Positions 1 to 8,237 of a stretch of 64,000 nucleotides of DNA are shown here, in pieces. The DNA lies in the NCBI GenBank assembly GCA_004001285.1, contig AP018697.1, positions 806,001-870,000 of the forward strand. The letters run 5' to 3'. Position 1 is the stretch's first letter; each line of letters begins with the position of its first letter. Made by a program: the position numbers and the translations under genes. The notes beneath the pieces are model-generated. The model did not search any database and was not told the DNA's origin. It worked only from the letters and a program-made list of their open reading frames with translations. This DNA comes from Arthrobacter sp. MN05-02. GTDB lineage: Bacteria; Actinomycetota; Actinomycetes; Actinomycetales; Micrococcaceae.

Positions 1-2
1 TC

Positions 3-416
3 ACCCGCACCGGCGAGTGGAGCCCGGTGTGTACGCGGTGCTGGTGGGAGGACGACGTCAGTGCGGGCCAGGCCGGTGCCTGGTTCACGGGGCGCAATGA
101 GCTTCCGCACCGCACCTGGGAGACCCGGTCGCAGGTCGTGGCCGCAGAGCGCGGCCGTGAGTTCGCCTGGGTGGTCGGCGGCGATCGAGTCCGCTGGGGC
201 TACACACTGACGCCGGCCGGCACCGGGACCACTCTGACCGAATCCTGGGATTTCCTGCCGGGCGGCATCGCCATGTTCGAGGAGAAGTTCGGGGATGACG
301 CGCCCGCGCAGATTCTTGACCGGACCCGGCAGGCGCTCGAAGGCATCCCGCAGACGCTCGCCGCCATCAAGCGGATCGCCGAGTCCGGCACATCGCGTGA
401 GGATAAGCGGTCCTAG
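3..416 (+). CDS. SRPBCC family protein (3' part)
   Basis: The frame is open to the window edge, so the true start lies upstream; the GTG at 27 is probably internal because the codons before it (T-R-T-G-E-W-S-P) look like the usual SRPBCC beginning, where a Thr/Pro stretch precedes a W-S-P motif. The visible 137 residues alternate short beta strands (FAWVVGG, VRWGYTL, GTTLTESW) and end in a long helix around the ILDRTRQALEGIPQTLAAIK stretch, which is the START/polyketide-cyclase layout of a helix-grip hydrophobic pocket. Substrate cannot be told. The protein ends in a charged tail (SREDKRS). Confidence 0.6.
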   Translation, partial: TRTGEWSPVCTRCWWEDDVSAGQAGAWFTGRNELPHRTWETRSQVVAAERGREFAWVVGGDRVRWGYTLTPAGTGTTLTESWDFLPGGIAMFEEKFGDDAPAQILDRTRQALEGIPQTLAAIKRIAESGTSREDKRS

Positions 417-443
417 CCCGCTGACCCTGCAGCAGGACGCGCT

Positions 444-863
444 TCAGTAGGCAGCCGCGCCCGCCGAGGCCACCTCCTGGTCCTGCTCGATAGTGCCGGT
501 GGAGACGCCGATGGCTCCCATGATGCTGCCGTCACGTACCAGCGGGATGCCACCGGGGAACACCGCGAGGCGGCCACCGTGGGCGTCGCTCAGCCCGTAG
601 ATGGGACCGTCCTGCCGGGTGACGCCCTGCAGGTCGCCGGTCTCGCACTGGAACGCGATAAACGTGTAGGCCTTGTTGATGGCGATGGTGATGCTGCCGA
701 TGTTCGCGCCGTCCATCCGCACGTGGGCCTTCAGGTTGCCGCCGGCATCGACGACGGCGATGTCCATCGGCTGGCCGATCTCGCTGGCTTTCGCCGCGGC
801 GGCGTCGATCACGCGCCGGGCTTCCTCGGAGGTGATGGTCTCGAGCACTGATCCCTGGGGCAT
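444..863 (-). CDS. GlcG/HbpS family heme-binding-like protein
   Basis: A 139-residue protein of the GlcG/HbpS family (PF03928). The start at 863 is chosen because an AAGGAC ribosome site lies just upstream and family homology begins with SVLETITSEEARRVIDAA; an upstream GTG/ATG would add a basic extension without homology. Family marks are IAVVDAGGNLKAHVRMDGA, then AINKAYTFIAF, the PGGIPLV turn and GAIGVSTGT. Members form octamers; HbpS of Streptomyces binds heme extracellularly, while GlcG sits in glycolate operons. No signal peptide is seen here, so a cytoplasmic GlcG-like role is more likely. It is divergent from the aldolase/kinase operon that starts at 1058 and may be co-regulated with it. 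Confidence 0.8.
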   Translation of the reverse strand: MPQGSVLETITSEEARRVIDAAAAKASEIGQPMDIAVVDAGGNLKAHVRMDGANIGSITIAINKAYTFIAFQCETGDLQGVTRQDGPIYGLSDAHGGRLAVFPGGIPLVRDGSIMGAIGVSTGTIEQDQEVASAGAAAY

Positions 864-1057
864 GGGGTGTCCTTCGTCATTGAAGTGGTAGCGGAGCTGG
901 AGAAGCAGGGGCCGGAGCAGCCGCGCCCCACTCAACCATCACCGCCGGCGCCTGGCGAGGTGGTGTTTACCCCCAGAGGGGAGGGAGGGGTACCACCCAT
1001 TCCCGTGCGGAGGCGGTGGCCCTAGCGTGGGGAGGAGCCTAACCAGGAGGAGACGTC

Positions 1058-1921
1058 GTGGGTGTTGTACCGCTGAAGGACATCGTTGATCCGGCATTCC
1101 AGGCCCGCTACGGGGTGCCTGCCATCAACATCTTCAATGACCTGACCATGGAGGGCGTGCTCGCCGGCGCCGTGGAGGCCAACTCCCCGGTGATCCTGCA
1201 GACCTCGGTGAAGACCGTGCGCAGCATCGGCTCGCGGGTGCTCTTCGACATGTGGCAGTCGATGACGCGCGGCATCGAGGTGCCCGTCACCCTGCACCTG
1301 GATCACTGCCCGGACCGTGACGTCGTCACCGAGTGCCTGAAAGCCGGCTGGAACTCCGTGCTCTTCGATGCGTCCAACCTCCCCGTCGAGGAGAACCAGC
1401 GCCAGACCGTTGAGGTGGTCGCCGAGGCCCGCAGCTACGGGGCCCAGGTGGAGGGCGAGATCGAGGCCATCAGCGGCGTCGAGGACGACCACGGGTCCGA
1501 CGACGTCTCCAAGCAGCAGAGCCTCGAGGTGGCCCTCGCGTTCATCGACGCCACCGGGATCGACGTCCTCGCCCCCTCGATCGGCAACGCCCACGGCAGC
1601 TACAAGGCCGCCCCCGTGCTCGACGCCGAACGCGTCACGCAGATCGTCGAGGCACGGAACGTGCCCATCGCCCTGCACGGAGGCAGCGGCCTGAGCGCCG
1701 AGCAGTTCGCCGACCTCATCGCCCGCGGCTGCGCGAAGGTCAACATCTCCACGGCCCTCAAGGAGACGTACATGCAGTCGAGCCTGGCGTTCCTCAAGCA
1801 GGCCGAGCAGAACAGCAAGTGGGATCCGCCGTCGCTGTTCAAGCACACTCGGGCCGACGTCGTCGCGATGGTGACGGACCTCTGCACCCAGTTCGGCAGT
1901 GCAGGCAAGGGCGGCCGCTGA
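1058..1921 (+). CDS. Class II fructose-bisphosphate/tagatose-bisphosphate-type aldolase
   Basis: A 287-residue zinc aldolase of the FbaA/KbaY/GatY family. GTG start with AGGAGG seven bases upstream. Catalytic and metal motifs are in order: LHLDH at 79-83 (catalytic Asp82, Zn His83), VEGEIE at 131-136, SIGNAHGSY with Zn His179, HGGSGL with Zn His207, and the phosphate-binding NIST at 229-232. It cleaves a ketose phosphate to dihydroxyacetone phosphate plus an aldehyde, or acts in reverse. It opens an operon with a HAD phosphatase, DhaL and DhaK, so its substrate is probably made by that kinase and is not necessarily fructose 1,6-bisphosphate. The exact ketose is not readable from the sequence. 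Confidence 0.88.
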   Translation: MGVVPLKDIVDPAFQARYGVPAINIFNDLTMEGVLAGAVEANSPVILQTSVKTVRSIGSRVLFDMWQSMTRGIEVPVTLHLDHCPDRDVVTECLKAGWNSVLFDASNLPVEENQRQTVEVVAEARSYGAQVEGEIEAISGVEDDHGSDDVSKQQSLEVALAFIDATGIDVLAPSIGNAHGSYKAAPVLDAERVTQIVEARNVPIALHGGSGLSAEQFADLIARGCAKVNISTALKETYMQSSLAFLKQAEQNSKWDPPSLFKHTRADVVAMVTDLCTQFGSAGKGGR

Positions 1922-1923
1922 CC

Positions 1924-2742
1924 ATGCCGGCCCTCATCTTCGACTGCGACGGCGTGCTCGCCGACACCGAACAGTACGGCCACCTCCCCGCCTTCAACCA
2001 GACCTTCACCGACTTCGGCGTCCCGGTGCAGTGGAGCGTCGAGGAGTACGCCGAGAAGGTGAAGATCGGCGGCGGCAAGGAGCGCATGCGCAGCATCCTT
2101 ACGCCATCACTCACCGCCTCGCTCGGCCTCGAGGACGACGCCGCCGTCGACGCCGCGATCCTCTCCTGGCACAAGCGGAAGACCGAGGTCTACAAGGGGC
2201 TCGTCGAGAGCGGCGTCATGCCGGCACGGCCGGGTATCGCGCGCATCGTGCAGGAGGCGCACGACGCCGGGTGGACACTCGCCGTCGCCTCCACCTCCGC
2301 GGAACCCGCGGTCCGCGCCGTCCTGGCGCACGCCGTCGGGAACGATCTCGCCTCGCACTTCACGGTGTTCGCCGGGGACGTGGTGCCCGCCAAGAAGCCG
2401 GCACCGGACATCTACCTGCTGGCCCTCTCGGAGTTGGGAGTGCCGGCCGATGACGCGATCGTCGTCGAGGACAGCGGCACCGGGCTGCGCGCCGCCGTAG
2501 GCGCCGGCCTGGCTACCGTGGTCACGGTCAGCGGCTTCACGCGTGAGGAGGACTTCACGGGCGCCGCGCTCGTCGTCAGCTCCCTCGGTGACCCGGACGG
2601 CGAACAGGCCGAGGTGCTCGACAATCCGCACGGCGTCGGGGTCCGCGGCGTCGTCACCCTCGCCACCCTGCAGGCCCTGCTCGATGCGTCCAGGGCGCCG
2701 TCCGCCTCCCACGCATCGTCGACCGGAACGAAGATCCCATGA
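1924..2742 (+). CDS. HAD-superfamily hydrolase (CbbY/beta-phosphoglucomutase type)
   Basis: 272 residues, starting two bases after the aldolase stop. The HAD core is complete: motif I FDCDGVLADTE with nucleophile Asp7 and acid Asp9, motif II at VASTS, motif III Lys at AKKPAPD, and motif IV VVEDSGTGL with the metal-binding acidic pair. The helical cap between residues 20 and 95 marks subfamily I (CbbY, phosphoglycolate phosphatase, beta-PGM). The C-terminal 50 residues (after VSGFTREED) go beyond the common fold. It may dephosphorylate a sugar phosphate or remove a dead-end product in the same pathway. Its last codon overlaps the dhaL start in ATGA, so the two are translationally coupled. Confidence 0.85.
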   Translation: MPALIFDCDGVLADTEQYGHLPAFNQTFTDFGVPVQWSVEEYAEKVKIGGGKERMRSILTPSLTASLGLEDDAAVDAAILSWHKRKTEVYKGLVESGVMPARPGIARIVQEAHDAGWTLAVASTSAEPAVRAVLAHAVGNDLASHFTVFAGDVVPAKKPAPDIYLLALSELGVPADDAIVVEDSGTGLRAAVGAGLATVVTVSGFTREEDFTGAALVVSSLGDPDGEQAEVLDNPHGVGVRGVVTLATLQALLDASRAPSASHASSTGTKIP

Positions 2743-3371
2743 GCACCACCAAACTCGCCGACGTCGAATACGTCGTCCACTCCCTGGCGCAGACCGCCGT
2801 CGAGAAGGAGAAGGAATTCGGTGATCTCGACTCCGTAGTGGGCGACGGGGACCTCGGCTACTCCCTCGCACGCGGCTTCGAGAAGGTACTGGCGGACTGG
2901 GACTCGTTCAAGCGCGACGACGTCGCCACGTTCCTGCAGCAGATCGCGCTCGCCATCTCCAGCAGGATCGGCGGCACCTCGGGGCCACTGTGGGGCACGG
3001 CCTTCCTCCGGGCGTCCGCTGCCGCGAAGACCACCGAGACGATCGACGGGGCCGCCGTCGTCGCCATGCTCCGCGGCGCCACCGACGGCATCAAGAAGCG
3101 CGGCAACGCCGACCTGGGCGACAAGACCCTGCTCGACGCCCTCATCCCCGCCACCGACGAGCTCGAACGGCAGCTCGCCGCGGGCGCCTCGCCGGAGGAG
3201 TGCCGGACGGCGTTCGCCGCGAAGGTGCGCGAGTGCGCGGACGCGACGTCGAGCATGCAGGCGAAGCGCGGCCGCGCCAGCTACAGCGGGGAGCGCAGCA
3301 TCGGCTCACCCGACGCCGGTGCGGTGGCCGTGGCTGTCATCATCGAGCGCATCGTGGCCGACTGGCCCTGA
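2739..3371 (+). CDS. dhaL: DhaL: ATP/ADP-binding subunit of dihydroxyacetone-type kinase
   Basis: 210 residues of the DhaL family (PF02734), the nucleotide-binding half of a two-subunit ketose kinase. Key marks are GDGDLG at 35-40, whose Asp residues hold the Mg ions in the family (usual form GDGDHG), GGTSGP at 78-83, GDKTLLDAL, and a C-terminal SMQAKRGRASY-GERS-G-PDAGA block. Starts in an ATGA overlap with the HAD gene and is followed after 44 bases by dhaK. No DhaM phosphotransferase subunit is seen in the window, which suggests direct ATP use as in the actinobacterial tetrulose kinases, not the PEP-dependent E. coli type; this is inferred. Confidence 0.9.
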   Translation: MSTTKLADVEYVVHSLAQTAVEKEKEFGDLDSVVGDGDLGYSLARGFEKVLADWDSFKRDDVATFLQQIALAISSRIGGTSGPLWGTAFLRASAAAKTTETIDGAAVVAMLRGATDGIKKRGNADLGDKTLLDALIPATDELERQLAAGASPEECRTAFAAKVRECADATSSMQAKRGRASYSGERSIGSPDAGAVAVAVIIERIVADWP

Positions 3372-3415
3372 CTCTTCCTTCTACCCGTCCCAACTCACAA
3401 CGATGTGGAGCCCCC

Positions 3416-4411
3416 ATGAAGAAGTTCGTCAATGATCCGCAGCAGTTCGTCCCGGAGATGCTCGAGGGCCTGGCGCTCGCCAACCCGGACACCCTGAAGT
3501 ACGTGCCCGAGTACAACCTGATCATGCGCGCCGACGGTCCGGACGAGAGCAAGGTAACCATCATCCAGGGCTCGGGTTCCGGGCACGAGCCGGCCCACGT
3601 GATGATCGTGGGCAAGGGCATGCTCGACGCCGGGTGCCCTGGTGATGTGTTCGCGGCCCCGCCGTTCGACTACGTGTACGAGACCACCAAGCTCATGGCG
3701 TCGCCCAAGGGCGTACTCCTGCTGGTGAACAACTACACGGGCGACAAGATGGTGTTCGAGATGGCCGAGGAAATGTCCTCCGCCGACGGCATCGAGGTGA
3801 AGACGCTGTTCATCAACGACGACGTCTCCGTGGAGGACTCCACATACACGATCGGGCGCCGCGGGGTGGCGGGCAACTTCTTTGTCATCAAGGCCGTGGC
3901 CGCCGCGTCCGAGCGCGGTGCGGACCTCAACGAGATCATCCGGATCGGCGAGAAGGTGAACTCGGTAACGCGGACCATGGGCGTCGCGCTCACTGCGTGT
4001 ACGCCGCCGGCCAAGGGCAGCCCGTTGTTCGAGCTCGGCGAGGACGAGATCGAGATCGGCGTGGGCATCCACGGCGAGCCGGGCCGCCGTCGGGGGAAGA
4101 TGATGCCGGCCAACGAGATCGTCGAGGAGATGCTCCTCCCGATCGTGAAGGACCTGCCGTTCAAGGAGGGCGACCGCGTGGCGCTCATGATCAACGGCCT
4201 GGGCGGCACCCCGATCAGCGAGCTGTACCTGCTGTACGGGCAGGCGCACAAGCGCCTGGCGGAGCAGGGCATCAGCGTGGGCCGCAGCTATGTGGGGGAG
4301 TACTGCACGTCCCTGGACATGGCCGGCGCGTCCATCACGCTGGTCCGGCTCGACGACGAGATCAAGTCGCTGCTCATGGACCCGGCGGAGATTCCCATCC
4401 GGGTGTTTTAG
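3416..4411 (+). CDS. dhaK: DhaK: ketose-binding subunit of dihydroxyacetone-type kinase
   Basis: 331 residues of the DhaK family (PF02733). It holds the substrate through a hemiaminal to a histidine: His219 in VGIHGEPGRRR matches that residue. GSGSGHEPAH at 52-61 is the second conserved substrate loop, followed by GDVFAAPP and NNYTGDKM. With DhaL it forms a kinase for a short ketose: dihydroxyacetone, or in related actinobacterial enzymes erythrulose. The order (DhaL before DhaK, with aldolase and HAD upstream) points to a dedicated ketose pathway instead of plain glycerol use. A strong hairpin follows the stop. Confidence 0.9.
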   Translation: MKKFVNDPQQFVPEMLEGLALANPDTLKYVPEYNLIMRADGPDESKVTIIQGSGSGHEPAHVMIVGKGMLDAGCPGDVFAAPPFDYVYETTKLMASPKGVLLLVNNYTGDKMVFEMAEEMSSADGIEVKTLFINDDVSVEDSTYTIGRRGVAGNFFVIKAVAAASERGADLNEIIRIGEKVNSVTRTMGVALTACTPPAKGSPLFELGEDEIEIGVGIHGEPGRRRGKMMPANEIVEEMLLPIVKDLPFKEGDRVALMINGLGGTPISELYLLYGQAHKRLAEQGISVGRSYVGEYCTSLDMAGASITLVRLDDEIKSLLMDPAEIPIRVF

Positions 4412-4430
4412 ATCCACGACGTACGACGGC

Positions 4431-4458
4431 GGGCCGGTCACCTTCGGGTGGGCGGCCC
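4431..4458 (+). terminator. Hairpin terminator after dhaK
   Basis: A 12-step stem (one G-G mismatch, one G-U) with a TTCG tetraloop, 20 bases after the dhaK stop. No T-tract, as is usual for high-GC actinobacteria. It closes the aldolase-HAD-dhaL-dhaK unit. Confidence 0.7.
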
Positions 4459-4625
4459 GGCCCCAGGAGCGCCGTGTGTTTGCACAATAGCTCCCTCGTC
4501 TCGTGCAGCCTCCGCTTGACAGGGGTATGGGCCAGCCATGAGAGCGCAGTCCTGTAAGCGCATGCCGGACCGTCGGGCCTCGGCGTGGCTCGTCGACAGG
4601 TATCAAACCACACGCAAACTGGAGT

Positions 4626-5624
4626 ATGACGCAAAAACGAGCGGAAGAACGTGTAACTGAGCCGGAGGAGGTCCCGGCTGCTGTAGACAACTTATCTGCA
4701 GTAGTCGCACGTATTCTTGACCAGCTGAGCGTCACTTCATGGTTACCAGCGGCATTCATGGTCGCTGGAGCGTCCATTCTTTTACAATTTCATGAGCAGC
4801 GTAATTCAGACATTCCGCGGGCGATCGATTCGTTAACCAAGGAGCCGTTTCAGGTACTTGTTATAATCGTTCCACTATTGGTTTTAGCTACAATGATTAC
4901 ACAAGCATTTTCATTTCAGGCAATTCGGATCCTTGAAGGGTATGGCCTTTCCATAGGTCCCGTGTCGAAAATTCAGCGGCTCATGATTTCTCGGCAGGCT
5001 GTGAGGAAGAATAAATTTCAGCACAGACTTACCGTTAAGGAAGATGACGCATTCGATGCAGCCTGCGCACAAATGGAATCTGCGGGCGTAGACAACCTTA
5101 TCGTTCTCGCTATTAAGGAAAGGCGGAGCGATGGCAAGGTGAAACAAAAATTGAGCTCAGAACAAATGGATGAAGTAGAGGCCACGGACTGGCAACTTTA
5201 CGCCTACCCAGAAGACCTAGCTGTGATTGATCGGCTTGTCGAAAGGCTGGACCTTTATCCATCCGATTCTCGCATCATGCCAACTGATCTCGGGAACTGC
5301 CTACGGTCGTTTGAGGATCAGCTGGGAGATAGTGCTGGTGACGTGGAGGGCTTCGTCTTTCACGCACGAGGTCGAGCGACTGCGCGTCTAAGAATGCACC
5401 ACGATCAGTTTCGTGATCGTTTGGACATGTACTGCACCCTAGTTTTTGTATCGGTTGGACTGGCCTTTGGGTCGTTACTTTTGCTAACCGATCCCGGCTA
5501 CTCGAGGTGGGAGTTCATCAGCACGAGCGTGTTTTTCATCCTCGTGGCCCTTATCAGTTATCGATCAGCGATTCACAGTGCACGCGGGTACGGGCAAGTC
5601 CTGATGCTGATGGCGGAGGCATAG
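4626..5624 (+). CDS. Four-helix membrane protein of unknown function, foreign base composition
   Basis: 332 residues. Helices are visible at about 38-56, 76-98, 268-288 and 298-316, with a soluble domain of about 170 residues between the two pairs, probably cytoplasmic. That domain is charged and ends in YPSDSRIMPTDLGNCLRSFED. A PT-x-LGN-x-LR-x-x-E signature of this kind occurs in uncharacterised bacterial membrane proteins; I do not know a tested function. Base and codon use (many A/T-ending codons, TTA, ATA) differ strongly from all neighbours, so the gene was probably acquired. The ribosome site is weak (CTGGAG close to ATG). It may be a cargo gene, possibly defensive, but nothing in the sequence proves this. 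Confidence 0.7.
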   Translation: MTQKRAEERVTEPEEVPAAVDNLSAVVARILDQLSVTSWLPAAFMVAGASILLQFHEQRNSDIPRAIDSLTKEPFQVLVIIVPLLVLATMITQAFSFQAIRILEGYGLSIGPVSKIQRLMISRQAVRKNKFQHRLTVKEDDAFDAACAQMESAGVDNLIVLAIKERRSDGKVKQKLSSEQMDEVEATDWQLYAYPEDLAVIDRLVERLDLYPSDSRIMPTDLGNCLRSFEDQLGDSAGDVEGFVFHARGRATARLRMHHDQFRDRLDMYCTLVFVSVGLAFGSLLLLTDPGYSRWEFISTSVFFILVALISYRSAIHSARGYGQVLMLMAEA

Positions 5625-5636
5625 GTATACGAGGAG

Positions 5637-5783
5637 TCACTTCACCAATTGCATGGGAGCGTTTCGGTGCACGGGGCATCTCGGAGCGATCTTCGATCTA
5701 GACCTAGCCTTGTTGTCACACTTGGAGCACTTGTAGATTTTTTCTGCCGTCACCGGTCGTCCTGGTACCCTGTCGTCAACCAT
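5637..5783 (-). CDS. 48-residue zinc-ribbon microprotein
   Basis: A short frame starting at an ATG with AGAGGA eleven bases upstream and ending 12 bases from the convergent membrane-protein gene. The translation begins MVDDRVPGRP and contains K-I-Y-K-C-S-K-C (Cys19, Cys22) and, 15 residues on, P-R-C-P-V-H (Cys37, His40), a CxxC...CxxH zinc-knuckle spacing. The tail NAPMQLVK resembles the hydrophobic end of small rubredoxin-like zinc ribbons. Base composition matches the A+T-rich island, not the host. No homology search could be run. The evenly spaced metal ligands, plausible ribosome site and compact placement support a real gene; function is unknown. Confidence 0.5.
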   Translation of the reverse strand: MVDDRVPGRPVTAEKIYKCSKCDNKARSRSKIAPRCPVHRNAPMQLVK

Positions 5784-6023
5784 GGAATAAAATGTCCTCT
5801 AAGCTGACGCTCTGGTCAAGCCGTTTCCGCTCTACAGGTGGCGATTCTCTTCATCTAAACATCTGGGCATGACGGTCGATGTGCGCGCGCACTCTTTACA
5901 AGAGGCTATTAGAAACGTCGTTTACTACGAAGCTGGCCCTAAGTAAGCGGTGGTCGCCCCTCGTTCCTCCCGGCGTTGGACTGCAAATCGCGGAAGGTCA
6001 GTCGCTCAGCAGGTGGCCTCGAA
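5784..6023. other. A+T-richer spacer at the right edge of the island
   Basis: 240 bases between the microprotein start and the end of the next minus-strand gene. The part up to about 5945 keeps the A+T-rich composition and probably carries the promoter of the microprotein; beyond that the composition returns to the host level. I see no tRNA, integrase remnant or clear direct repeat. A plus-strand open stretch beginning at 5879 runs antisense into the next gene and is not supported. Confidence 0.4.
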
Positions 6024-6791
6024 TCACCCGTCGCCGCCGCGCAACACGTCGATGTGCACGTGATCCAGGTGCCGCAGGATGTCGTTGGCCGGGGCCGGTG
6101 CATCGTAGGGGTGCCACTGCCCTCGGGGGATGCGTGCACTCCAGAACTGGTCGTCGAAGATGACGTACTGAACGTCCAGGTCCTCGGCGTGGGCCACCAG
6201 CCAGTGGGACAGCATCCACCCCTCGCGCCGGTTCTCCTCGGTCACGGGGCGGAAGAACACATCGATGGCCCGCCCGTCGTAGTGCGTCGATTCCTCCCCG
6301 TGTCCCTGCCCCACACCGCCGGGCGCAAAGCCGCCCAGGCTCTGGTTACCGAATACTTCCGTCATCGCCGTCCGCACCTGCTCGGCGCGGGGAGTCAGGC
6401 CGGAGGCAGCCATCTCCTCGATCTGCAGATCGTCATCAACCGAGCCACGGCAGCTCAGCGCTGGCCCTGCATCGCCGGACGGTCCCTCGGCCAGGACCTG
6501 CAGGACGGCCTCGTCGATACCTGAGGTGTCCGCAGCCTCCGCACCACGAGCTTGTAAGGCCACCGCCGTCGTCGCCACCTTTGCCTCCTCACGGTCGAGC
6601 CCGATCTCACCGTCCTGCGTCTGCACGACGCACTCCGGACCCAACAGGCGCGCTCCGCCGCCAGAGCGCAAGCTGCTGAGGAAGCTGGGCCCTAGGATCA
6701 CCAACGCCGCAGCGAGCGCGCCGAGCAGGAGGACAGTGAGGAGCACGCGGACCGGACGGCGTCGGGGTCTGGAGGTAATGCTCCCGGTCAT
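6024..6791 (-). CDS. Membrane-anchored ARB_07466/M15-like extracellular protein
   Basis: 255 residues from the ATG at 6791 (a GTG two codons upstream is possible). A basic N-terminus (SRPRRRPVR) precedes one hydrophobic helix at about 15-40, so the rest is outside. The C-terminal domain has STHYDGRAIDVFFRPV and, at the end, LDHVHIDV. This is the arrangement of the ARB_07466-like domain, related in shape to D-Ala-D-Ala peptidases of family M15 where H-x-x-G-x-A-x-D and a late H-x-H/E bind zinc. A role in peptidoglycan or cell-surface processing is likely, but catalysis is not proven. It neighbours two secreted nuclease genes. Confidence 0.7.
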   Translation of the reverse strand: MTGSITSRPRRRPVRVLLTVLLLGALAAALVILGPSFLSSLRSGGGARLLGPECVVQTQDGEIGLDREEAKVATTAVALQARGAEAADTSGIDEAVLQVLAEGPSGDAGPALSCRGSVDDDLQIEEMAASGLTPRAEQVRTAMTEVFGNQSLGGFAPGGVGQGHGEESTHYDGRAIDVFFRPVTEENRREGWMLSHWLVAHAEDLDVQYVIFDDQFWSARIPRGQWHPYDAPAPANDILRHLDHVHIDVLRGGDG

Positions 6792-7067
6792 GCGCACTGT
6801 CCGGGAGAACTCGGTCGGCCGACGAGAGGCGTAGGTTCGCCGGTCAGTTCACCTCTGAAGTCGACTACCTCGGCGGACTTGCTCACGACGACCAATCCTC
6901 TTTCGTAGGGGCACGGTTCCCTCTTGGAGAGGGGCAATATGCCATTCGAAGAGTTAATCGACGGTCAGGGCCAGTAGTTCCCTCGGCGAGACGAAGTAGC
7001 GGTCGCCCTTGCGTCATCTGGCGATCCCTGCAAAGTCGGTTGCGTGGCTCCGATTCATGGTGCAGAT

Positions 7068-8237
7068 CTAGCAGGGACGCCAGCTCTTGCCACCCGGTGC
7101 ATAGCAACGAGGGCCGTTGTAGCCGGGGTAGGGATTCTGAGCTGCAGGGGGAGCGGGAGGAACATACTGCTGCGCGGGCGGAATGTAAGGGTCGGGTGCG
7201 GGCGGGAGGTTCCGGATCCGTTCCTGCTCGGCGGCTGCTGCCGCTTCGGCGGCCAGCCGGTCGGCCTCGGCACGAGCATTGGCTTCCGCCTGGAGCCGCT
7301 CGGACTCGATACGAGCGGCCTCCGCTGCTTCCGCCTGAATACGTTCGGCCTCGACCCGCGCTGCTTCTGCTGCCCTGGCGGCTTCTGCTTCAGCCGCTGC
7401 GACCTGCGCGGCGGCTGCGGCTTCCCTGAGTGCTGTGGCTTTGGTGTCAGCAGCGGCCAGTGACCGCTCGCCCTTGGCGATCTGGGAGTCGAGGTCGCTC
7501 ACCATTGCTGCCGTGCGATCGGCTCCGACCGCGAGAACCCGGACGGTGTCCTTGCCCGCCTTGAGGGCTTCCCGCGCGGCCTTCGCTGTCGTCAGGGCGG
7601 CGAGGATGCCGGCAGCGGTTGCAGCGACAGCTGCCCCTGTCTCGCCGACGGGAGCCTCGGTCACCGCGGCGAGGGTCTCCACGGCATCGGTCACCTCAGC
7701 CGGAAGGGTGCAGCCTTCAGCGACGTCCAGCAACCCGACCCCCTGTGCTGTGGCCTCGTTGTAGGCCGCTTGCACCTCGTCGTAGTACTTCCTGTTCGGC
7801 TCGATGAGAACGGGGACACCCAGGCCCACCCGCGCGAGTTCCGCATTGACCAGGGTCTGGTTCTCGATGAAGACGGCGGCCAACACGCGGTCGTACTTGT
7901 CCGTTCGCTCGATATCGAAATCCAGCGCAACCTTCGTTCCTGGCGGCGTCAGCGATTCGAGCTTCTGTGTGGCCTCCGGGCCGAGGCACTCGACGGGCTT
8001 GTCGGGGTGCTTCGTCTCGGGCGTGTCCACGTTCAGCAGGCGCACGGTCTGGTCCTCGCCGTCGAAATTGATGACGAGGGTATCGCCGTCGACCACACGC
8101 ACGACAGTGCCCGGCTGGTAGTCGGCTGCTGCCTCGCCTGACGAAGCGGGGTCGGTGCAGGCTGTCAGGGTCGAGGCGAGAACCGCCGCGGTCAGGAGGG
8201 TTGCCGGTGCGAGGCGGCGAAAACGAGCAGGATTCAT
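7068..8237 (-). CDS. Lipoprotein thermonuclease (SNase) with coiled coil
   Basis: 389 residues from the ATG at 8237, chosen because a lipoprotein signal follows (LTAVLASTLTAC-like region with lipobox LTAC, Cys27). The staphylococcal-nuclease domain spans about 44-173: VVDGDT with Asp50, RLLNVDTPE with Arg67, Asp71 and Glu74, and the second catalytic Arg117 in YDRVLAAV. It should cut DNA or RNA at the cell surface with Ca. Residues 255-340 are an Ala/Glu/Arg-rich coiled coil, then a Pro-rich stretch and a final GPRCYAPGGKSWRPC, a Cys-bounded tail often seen on actinobacterial surface proteins. A nutritional or competition role is plausible. Confidence 0.88.
   Translation of the reverse strand: MNPARFRRLAPATLLTAAVLASTLTACTDPASSGEAAADYQPGTVVRVVDGDTLVINFDGEDQTVRLLNVDTPETKHPDKPVECLGPEATQKLESLTPPGTKVALDFDIERTDKYDRVLAAVFIENQTLVNAELARVGLGVPVLIEPNRKYYDEVQAAYNEATAQGVGLLDVAEGCTLPAEVTDAVETLAAVTEAPVGETGAAVAATAAGILAALTTAKAAREALKAGKDTVRVLAVGADRTAAMVSDLDSQIAKGERSLAAADTKATALREAAAAAQVAAAEAEAARAAEAARVEAERIQAEAAEAARIESERLQAEANARAEADRLAAEAAAAAEQERIRNLPPAPDPYIPPAQQYVPPAPPAAQNPYPGYNGPRCYAPGGKSWRPC

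Noticed and set aside
5879-6163. Plus-strand open frame across the island edge
   Set aside because: It lies antisense over the M15-like gene, has Arg/Pro-rich shadow composition and no ribosome site.
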